Positions 58,358 to 64,000 of a stretch of DNA of 64,000 nt are shown here, piece by piece. The translations under genes were made by a program, and so were the position numbers. The notes below the pieces were generated by a model that searched no databases, was not told the origin of the DNA, and was given only the letters and a program-made list of their open reading frames with translations. Origin of the DNA: Viridibacterium silvisoli (GTDB taxonomy: Bacteria > Pseudomonadota > Gammaproteobacteria > Burkholderiales > Rhodocyclaceae); contig NZ_JAYXHS010000001.1 in NCBI RefSeq assembly GCF_036017035.1, forward strand, positions 930,001 through 994,000, given 5' to 3'. Positions within the stretch are counted from its first letter, which is position 1, and every line of letters begins with the position of its first letter.

Positions 58358-59128
58358 ATGAGCACGAACACGGAAAGAAAGATCGCAATCGTCACCGGCG
58401 GTAGCCGCGGGCTGGGCAAGAACACGGCGCTGCAACTGGCACGCAAGGGCGTGGATGTGATCCTCACCTACCGCAGCAAGCAGGCAGAAGCCGACGCGGT
58501 AGTTGCAGAGATCGCCGCGCTGGGCGGCCGCGGCGTGGCGCTGCAACTGGATGTGGCCGACAGCAAATCCTTCGCGGATTTCGCGTCGATCGTGAAGCGC
58601 TCCCTGAGCACGTACTGGCAACGCGACAGCTTCGATTTCCTGGTCAACAACGCTGGCGTCGGCATCTATGGCCCGCTGGCGGAGATGAGCGAGGCGCAGT
58701 TCGACGAGCTGGTGAACATCCACTTCAAGGGCGTGTTCTTCCTCACGCAGAAACTGCTGCCGCTGCTGGCCAATGGTGGCCGCATCGTGAATGTGTCGAC
58801 AGGGCTGACGCGCTTCGCACTACCGGGTTACGCCGCCTACGCATCGATGAAGGGTGCTGTCGAAGTGCTGACGACCTACATGGCCAAGGAGCTGGGCGCA
58901 CGTGGCATCGCGGTGAACGTGGTGGCGCCGGGTGCAATAGAAACGGATTTCGGCGGTGGCAGGGTGCGTGACAACGCCGAGCTGAACCGCTTCGTTGCGT
59001 CGAACACGGCACTGGGCCGCGTTGGCCTGCCTGACGACATCGGCGGAGTAATCTCGTCGCTGCTGTCGGACGACAACCGCTGGATCAATGCGCAACGCAT
59101 TGAGGTGTCGGGCGGCCAGTTCATCTGA
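58358..59128 (+). CDS. Short-chain dehydrogenase/reductase
   Basis: 256 residues from ATG 58358 with AAGGAG 6 bases upstream. Classical SDR: cofactor loop TGGSRGLGKNTALQLARKG, NNAGVGIYG, catalytic Ser in VNVSTGLTRFALPG, and YAAYASMKGAVE with Tyr and Lys in place. The RSKQAEADAV segment suggests NADP preference. Transcribed divergently from the LysR gene, its likely regulator. Substrate unknown. Confidence 0.92.
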   Translation: MSTNTERKIAIVTGGSRGLGKNTALQLARKGVDVILTYRSKQAEADAVVAEIAALGGRGVALQLDVADSKSFADFASIVKRSLSTYWQRDSFDFLVNNAGVGIYGPLAEMSEAQFDELVNIHFKGVFFLTQKLLPLLANGGRIVNVSTGLTRFALPGYAAYASMKGAVEVLTTYMAKELGARGIAVNVVAPGAIETDFGGGRVRDNAELNRFVASNTALGRVGLPDDIGGVISSLLSDDNRWINAQRIEVSGGQFI

Positions 59129-59135
59129 GCGCCCT

Positions 59136-59158
59136 TGTCATCCCGGCGCAAGCCGGGA
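59136..59158. repeat. Short palindromic repeat (TGTCATCCCGG type), partial copy
   Basis: TGTCATCCCGGC, then GCAAGCCGGGA, between the convergent stops of the SDR and LysR genes. Related to the repeats at 18209 and 21295. Confidence 0.65.
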
Positions 59159-59159
59159 C

Positions 59160-60053
59160 TCACGCCTGCGCCGGATCGCCACGCTGCCACAGGAAATCGA
59201 TGAAGGCGCGCGTCTTGGCCGGCAACAGGCGGTCGGGCAAGGTCATGAGGTAGATGGCGCGCTCGGGCAGGCGATAGTCCTGCAGCAGCTCGACGATGTC
59301 GCCACGCGCGATCTCGTCGGTCAGGTGGTAACGCGAGATCGCGACGATACCGAGCCCGCCGACAACGGCGTCGCGCAGGACTTCCACGCTGTTCACGGTC
59401 AGCGAGCCCTGCACTTCCACCACGCTGTGCCCGTCTGGCCCATCGAAATGCCAGGGCGTCTGGATGATGCCGCCGACATAGTAGAGGCAGTTGTGCCGCA
59501 CCAGCTCGTGCGGGTGCTGCGGCTTGCCGTGGCGCCTGAGGTAGTCGGGTGAGGCACACACGACGTAGGGCACGCCGACCAGCTTGCGCGCGACGAGGCC
59601 CGGTGCCGGCTTGTCCGTAAGACGCACGGCGATATCGACAGCGGTGCCGGCCAGATCGGCAAGCTGGTCGGCCAGTTGCAGCTCGAGGCGGATGTCGGGA
59701 TAGCGCTGCAGGAATTCCGGCAGGCGCTTGCTGAGGACGCGCGTGCCGTAGGAATGCGGCGCCGAGACACGCAGGGTGCCACTCGGGCTGGCCGAGAATT
59801 CGTGCAGGCGGGTCTCCGCGCTGAGCATTTCATCGAGCATGCGGCGGCAGTGCGCGTAAAGCGTCTGGCCCGCCTCGGTAAGACTCTGGCGGCGCGTGGT
59901 GCGGTTCAGGAGGGTGACGCCGAAGTCCTGCTCCAGCGCGCTGAGGCGCTTGCTGACTACAGCGCGCGAGCAGTTCAGGCGCTCGGCGGCGGCAGACAGG
60001 CCACCCGCGTCGACGATCTCGGCAAAGCTGGCCATGTTGATCAGACGGTCCAC
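59160..60053 (-). CDS. LysR-family regulator divergent from an EamA transporter
   Basis: 297 residues from a GTG at 60053 with GGGAG 5 bases upstream (VDRLINMASFAEIVDAGG); the upstream ATG at 60089 has no ribosome site. HTH LNCSRAVVSKRLSALEQDFG. Effector domain motifs: VSAPHSYGTRVLSKRLPEFLQRYPDIRLELQ, VDIAVRLTDKPAPGLVARKL. The gap to the transporter gene holds the shared control region. Confidence 0.88.
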   Translation of the reverse strand: MDRLINMASFAEIVDAGGLSAAAERLNCSRAVVSKRLSALEQDFGVTLLNRTTRRQSLTEAGQTLYAHCRRMLDEMLSAETRLHEFSASPSGTLRVSAPHSYGTRVLSKRLPEFLQRYPDIRLELQLADQLADLAGTAVDIAVRLTDKPAPGLVARKLVGVPYVVCASPDYLRRHGKPQHPHELVRHNCLYYVGGIIQTPWHFDGPDGHSVVEVQGSLTVNSVEVLRDAVVGGLGIVAISRYHLTDEIARGDIVELLQDYRLPERAIYLMTLPDRLLPAKTRAFIDFLWQRGDPAQA

Positions 60054-60242
60054 TACGGCTCCCGGCAATTTGTTCGTTTCAGGAAACAATCCTGATCAAC
60101 TCTAACGCTTTATTCGCAAGTCGTGCGGACCTAGACTGCAGGCACTCCCCACAGTGTCCCGTCTTGGCCACCAGCCGATGCGGCCGCTTCACCCCTCTGG
60201 CGCTTTCGCCCAAAACGCGGAGGCCTGATTGAAAGGACCGTC

Positions 60243-61205
60243 ATGACGGCACCGAGCAACACCTCCCCGCCGACGCGCGCAATCATGGCGCTGGTGCTGG
60301 CCACCGCCATCTGGGGCGCGATGTTTCCCATCGCCAAATCGATCCTGCACGACATGGACGCGCTGACCATGACGCTGCTGCGCTATGGCATCGCGGCGCC
60401 GGTCTTCCTGCTCATGCTGGTGTGGCGGGAGGGCCTGGCCACGCTGCGGCCGCAGACCTCGGTATGGCCGCTGATCGGGCTGGGCGGGCTGGGCTTCGCC
60501 GGTTTCAACCTGCTGATGTTCTATGGCATCGCGCAGACCAAGCCGGAACACGGGGCCGTGGTGATGGCGCTGCAGCCCTTGATCGCCGCCATGATCCTGT
60601 GGGCACGCAGCGGCAAGCGGCCCGCCGGTCGCAGCTTCGTCGCGCTGGCGCTGGCGATTGCCGGGGTGGTCTTGCTGGTCACCGACGGCCATGTCTCTCG
60701 ACTCGCCGAACATGCCGCCGTAATACCCACGCTGATGATGATTGCCGGCGGCACCTGCTGGGTGCTGTATTCGACCGGCGCTGCCCGTTACCCGGACTGG
60801 TCGCCGCTGCGCTACACGGCGCTGACCAGCACCGGCGGCGTGCTGGTGCTGGGCGTACTGTGGTTGATCGTGGGTGCAGCAGGCGGCCTGCGCATTCCCT
60901 CGGCAGAGGTGATGTCGTCCATGCTGCCCGCCTTGAGCTACATCACCCTGCTCGCCGCCTTCCTCGCGGTGCTGTGCTGGAACAAGGGCATTCGCGGCAT
61001 CGGTGCGCAGAAGGGCATGCTGTTCATCAACGTGGTGCCACTCACCGCCCTCTTCGTCGGCCTGCTGCGCGGCCAGGCATTCGGCATGTGGGAGCTGGTG
61101 GGTGCCGTACTGGTGCTGGCGAGTCTGGTCCTCAACCAGATTGCGCCACGCGCGCAAGCCAGCGCAGCGGCCGGCCTGCGCACGGCTGCCGTGACGCAAG
61201 CCTGA
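60243..61205 (+). CDS. EamA/DMT-family transporter
   Basis: 320 residues with ten membrane segments in two EamA repeats: APSNTSPPTRAIMALVLATA, IWGAMFPIAKSILHDM, then later VLALGV...LYSTGAARYPDWSPLRYTALTST and LAVLCWNKGIRGIGAQKG. Drug/metabolite exporters of this family move amino acids, purines or small toxins out of the cell. GAAAGGA lies 4 bases before the ATG. Regulated probably by the divergent LysR gene. Substrate unknown. Confidence 0.9.
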   Translation: MTAPSNTSPPTRAIMALVLATAIWGAMFPIAKSILHDMDALTMTLLRYGIAAPVFLLMLVWREGLATLRPQTSVWPLIGLGGLGFAGFNLLMFYGIAQTKPEHGAVVMALQPLIAAMILWARSGKRPAGRSFVALALAIAGVVLLVTDGHVSRLAEHAAVIPTLMMIAGGTCWVLYSTGAARYPDWSPLRYTALTSTGGVLVLGVLWLIVGAAGGLRIPSAEVMSSMLPALSYITLLAAFLAVLCWNKGIRGIGAQKGMLFINVVPLTALFVGLLRGQAFGMWELVGAVLVLASLVLNQIAPRAQASAAAGLRTAAVTQA

Positions 61206-61253
61206 GCATTCATCGCACCGGCACCCGGCTGTAACGCCGGGGGGCTGGTTTTG

Positions 61254-62102
61254 TCAGATGTGCCCGCCACGCAAGACGACGCGCGCCAGCGCCGCATCCG
61301 TCGCTTCGTCCTGCGGGACGGCGATCGCGAACACCTCTTCGAGCACGCGGCGTAACTCGCCCGCGTCATGCAATACCTGCTTCTTCTTGCCCGCCGCATC
61401 ACGTAGCGACAGGTGGTTGTTGAGCAGGGTGTAGCGCGCACCAGCCGGCGCACGCGCGACGAGCAAGTCGTTCACGAAGCGCGAAGTGGGATGCGTGCAG
61501 GCAAACCAGTTGGGGCCTTCGTAGTCGATGGCGAGCTGCTCGGTCAGGTCGAAGCGGTAAAGCGCACGCCATTCGTGGCCGAGGCCGGCCTGCACGCAGA
61601 TGTCTGCGTCAGTCCGTACCAGGCGGAAGCGTTCGTGCGGCGTTGCCTGTTCATCCTGCGTATCCAGCCGCAGCGGCGCGCTCATCACCAGCCCGCCAAA
61701 ACCCACGTCGACAAGGTAGCTGACCCCTTCGAGATCGACACGCAGCACCATGTGCGTACGTGGCGTCAGCGTGCCTTCCGGCGCAAACCACATCACGCGC
61801 GCGACCAGCCCTTTCACCGTGAAGCCGAGTTTCTCGAGCACGCGCTTGAGCAGGCCGTTGTGTTCATAGCAATGGCCACCGCGGCGGTTGCGCGCCAGCT
61901 TGGCAAACACTGCGTCGGGCGCGAGGTTCACCACGCGCCCGCTGAGCGGGTCGAGGTTCTCGAAGGGAATGGCTTGCGGATGCAGTGCATGCAAGGTCGC
62001 CAGCGTTTGCAGTGTCGGCTTGCCGTCGCCACTGTAGGCAATGCGGGTGAAGTAGTCGGCGAGGTCTTCGTCGCTAAGCGGAACAGCTATGGGCATGGTC
62101 AT
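61254..62102 (-). CDS. Arylamine N-acetyltransferase
   Basis: 282 residues from ATG 62102 (MTMPIAVPLSDEDLADYFTRI); the next ATG at 62096 would also fit. Uses acetyl-CoA to acetylate arylamines or hydrazines. Cys-His-Asp triad: RRGGHCYEHNGLLKRVLEKLGF (Cys), LTPRTHMVLRVDLEGVSYLVDVGFGG (His and Asp). PFENLDPLSGR is the typical early motif. Single gene, opposite to its neighbours. Confidence 0.92.
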   Translation of the reverse strand: MTMPIAVPLSDEDLADYFTRIAYSGDGKPTLQTLATLHALHPQAIPFENLDPLSGRVVNLAPDAVFAKLARNRRGGHCYEHNGLLKRVLEKLGFTVKGLVARVMWFAPEGTLTPRTHMVLRVDLEGVSYLVDVGFGGLVMSAPLRLDTQDEQATPHERFRLVRTDADICVQAGLGHEWRALYRFDLTEQLAIDYEGPNWFACTHPTSRFVNDLLVARAPAGARYTLLNNHLSLRDAAGKKKQVLHDAGELRRVLEEVFAIAVPQDEATDAALARVVLRGGHI

Positions 62103-62339
62103 GAAGAAGTGAGCGCAGACAGTCGGGAGCTTGCGGCCTTGATACGATAGCGCGCAAGTGTTGCAGACTCTGATGGCCTGCGAAGACAGGCTCGGTTCGC
62201 TCGCGAACGTTCGCGCGCTGGCGCAAAGTCGCAAGACTCCCGCCGGAGCCTTCGCACCAAACCCCTCTCACGCAAGCGGACAAACCACACCCAGGCCCGC
62301 GCCCTTGAGAACCCGATCCGGATTGCCAAGAGTTTTCCC

Positions 62340-63272
62340 ATGCTGCTGTTCTATGCCGATCATTTCGTCCTGCCCTTGCCGCCGGAGCACCGTTTCCCGA
62401 TGGACAAGTACCGGCGCCTGCGCGAACGCCTGATGGCGAGCGGGCATTTCGCGGCGGCGGATTTCCGCGAGCCGCCGGCTGCCAGCGATGTGCAGCTGGG
62501 CCGCGCGCACGACGCGGATTACATCCGCCGCGTCAGCGAAGGCGCCTTGAGCACGGCTGAAGTACGACGCATCGGATTTCCCTGGACACCGGCCATGGTC
62601 GAGCGCTCACGACGCTCCTCCGGCGCCACCATCGAGGCCGCGCGCGCCGCCTTGCGAGGACATCGTTGCGCGGCGAACCTCGCCGGCGGCACGCATCACG
62701 CGCACTACGATTTCGGCAGCGGCTTCTGCGTGTTCAACGACTCGGCCGTCGCCGCGCGCGCCATGCAGGCCGAAGAAGGCGTCGGCCAGATCGCAGTGAT
62801 CGACTGCGACGTACACCAGGGCGACGGCACGGCGGCGATCCTCGGCGCGGATGCCAGCATCTTCACCTTCAGCATGCATGGCGCGAAGAACTTCCCCGCC
62901 AACAAACAGCAAAGCGATCTCGACATCGAACTCGACGACGGCTGCGACGACACGGCCTACCTCGATGCCCTGCAGCGCGGGCTGGATACGGTGTTCACGC
63001 GCTGCCGGCCCGAGCTGATCCTCTACCTCGCGGGCGCCGACCCCTACAGCGGCGACCGCCTCGGCCGCCTTGGCGTGAGCAAGGCAGGTCTGCGCCAGCG
63101 CGATGAAATCGTCATGCAGCGTTGCCTGGGCGAAGGCGTGCCACTGTCGATTGCGATGGCGGGCGGCTATGCGGACGAGATCGATGACATCGTGGATATC
63201 CACGCCACCACGGTACTCACCGCCGCGGCCATGTTCGATGGCCATTCCCGTGCTGAGCCCGCCTCCACCTGA
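62340..63272 (+). CDS. Histone deacetylase-like deacetylase
   Basis: 310 residues. Zinc-dependent deacetylase of the HDAC/acetoin-utilisation-protein family, which in bacteria acts on acetylpolyamines, acetyl-CoA synthetase or unknown targets. Motifs: AGGTHHAHYDFGSGFCVFND (catalytic His pair), VIDCDVHQGDGTAAIL (zinc Asp and His), YLAGADPYSGDRLGRLGVSKAGL (zinc Asp) and MAGGYADEI. Complete. Function in the cell not known. Confidence 0.93.
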   Translation: MLLFYADHFVLPLPPEHRFPMDKYRRLRERLMASGHFAAADFREPPAASDVQLGRAHDADYIRRVSEGALSTAEVRRIGFPWTPAMVERSRRSSGATIEAARAALRGHRCAANLAGGTHHAHYDFGSGFCVFNDSAVAARAMQAEEGVGQIAVIDCDVHQGDGTAAILGADASIFTFSMHGAKNFPANKQQSDLDIELDDGCDDTAYLDALQRGLDTVFTRCRPELILYLAGADPYSGDRLGRLGVSKAGLRQRDEIVMQRCLGEGVPLSIAMAGGYADEIDDIVDIHATTVLTAAAMFDGHSRAEPAST

Positions 63273-63466
63273 TCGGGGGTGGCAATCCACAGGCGTTCGT
63301 CCCGACCCCCGACGGCACGACATGACGCGACGGCTCGCGCCATGGACAGACCCACCCGCTGCGCCAGCTGCGCGGAGCGGTTACGGCCGTATGTACAGTT
63401 GTGAATCCATCAAGTCCGGCCCAGATTGAAAGTCCCTGGGCCGACCCCCTGCAAACGGAGACGAAG

Positions 63467-64000
63467 ATGGCATCGACAGAAGAATGGGTGGAATGGGCAC
63501 GCACCGCTGCGTTGCCATACTGGAGCACCGATCATCAGATGTTCCTGGAGGTTGCGATGGCGTGTTGCCGCCACTATCGCGATTCGGGCGACATGAGCAC
63601 CGTGCCGGAACTGGCCAACGCCGAGCACTACTGGTTCATGCGCTGGTGGTGCTTTGCCTCAGCCGGCGCAGGGGGCGACATTGCCGCGACGCCTGTCGAA
63701 GTGCTTTCACCAAGCGTCGCGCAGGTCGTTGGCCGCGTTGCATCCTATTTGAGCGCGGCCGTAGTCGGCATGACGACCATGCAGCTGGCGAACGTCTGGA
63801 ACGAGATAAAGCGGGTTCTTTTTGCGATAGGTCTCGAGCGCCTGCTCCCCGGTGGCGACGCCCCCGCTTCGCGTCCCAGCGTCACGCAATTGCTGTGGGC
63901 ACTCAAAGGCTACGTCGACTCGCTCTCGCTGGATGCGCCCTACGCCGACCAGATGCGTTGGCAATTCGTGATCACGGAACTTCCCGACGGCTTTGCGGTT
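63467..64000 (+). CDS. Unknown protein, cut at the right edge
   Basis: The first 178 residues of an open frame that starts at 63467 (MASTEEWVEWARTAALPYWS) with CGGAG 8 bases upstream, and does not stop before the window ends. It is Trp-rich (EHYWFMRWWCFASAG). A central hydrophobic stretch (VAQVVGRVASYLSAAVVGMTTM) may be a helix or a short membrane segment. No family recognised. The 194-base gap before it, 63273-63466, includes GGCCCAG / CTGGGCC arms around 63417-63442, a possible hairpin. Confidence 0.6.
   Translation, partial: MASTEEWVEWARTAALPYWSTDHQMFLEVAMACCRHYRDSGDMSTVPELANAEHYWFMRWWCFASAGAGGDIAATPVEVLSPSVAQVVGRVASYLSAAVVGMTTMQLANVWNEIKRVLFAIGLERLLPGGDAPASRPSVTQLLWALKGYVDSLSLDAPYADQMRWQFVITELPDGFAV

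Noticed and set aside
1..64000. CRISPR arrays, rRNA or tRNA genes
   Set aside because: No regularly spaced direct repeats or cloverleaf sequences were noticed on reading; short tRNA genes could still be missed without a dedicated search.

Overview
The window looks like chromosomal DNA of a G+C-rich Gram-negative bacterium, most likely a betaproteobacterium. The gene set supports this: a periplasmic nitrate reductase of the napEDABC type, an ssuEADCBF-type sulfonate operon, a protease with a PEP-CTERM anchor, many LysR regulators, and several families of short palindromic repeats. The taxonomic call is inference, because the window has no rRNA or tRNA gene.

Layout. Positions 1-3880 (minus strand) hold three genes for secreted DUF11-repeat surface proteins; the last runs off the left edge. 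A large peptide/oligosaccharide-type binding protein follows (4337-6310, minus). Next come three tandem paralogous secreted GH88/105 unsaturated glucuronyl hydrolases (6824-11981), each with its own terminator; two share a promoter and leader element. Positions 12358-16338 hold a group II truncated haemoglobin, a sulfate-binding protein, a chemoreceptor and CheW. Positions 16564-22441 hold the sulfonate operon ssuE-A-A2-D-C-B-F. After an alpha/beta hydrolase, 23316-28436 encodes a family 2A encapsulin system: rhodanese, serine acetyltransferase, small XRE regulator, encapsulin shell, and cysteine desulfurase cargo with a long disordered N-terminal targeting region. Positions 28500-30236 hold a REP-associated tyrosine transposase between REP sequences, an AT-richer foreign-looking gene, and a solo REP pair. 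Then come an ArsR/SRPBCC/SDR operon with a leaderless-looking start, hisC, an ABC exporter, and nap (36506-40734, including a 55-residue napE). From 40900 to 64000 the window is a mosaic of housekeeping and accessory genes: a beta-hydroxyacid dehydrogenase, a NamZ-like muramidase, a PEP-CTERM protease, a cell-wall amidase, alkB/ada DNA repair, trxC, trmA, a hybrid histidine kinase, three LysR regulators with divergent partners, NAT, and an HDAC-like deacetylase. A truncated unknown gene ends the window.

How the genes work together. The central theme (12.7-28.4 kb) is sulfur. Sulfate and sulfonate uptake, FMNH2-dependent desulfonation, acetylserine synthesis, cysteine desulfuration and a protein shell that can store sulfur lie side by side. 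A similar 25-base element, beginning ATAA and ending in a GTT triplet, lies upstream of the sulfate-binding protein (in tandem), of ssuE and of the rhodanese. This suggests one CysB-like regulator controls both acquisition and storage. The encapsulin family is already known, so the parts of most interest are the shared control element, the embedded XRE gene and the coupling to ssu.
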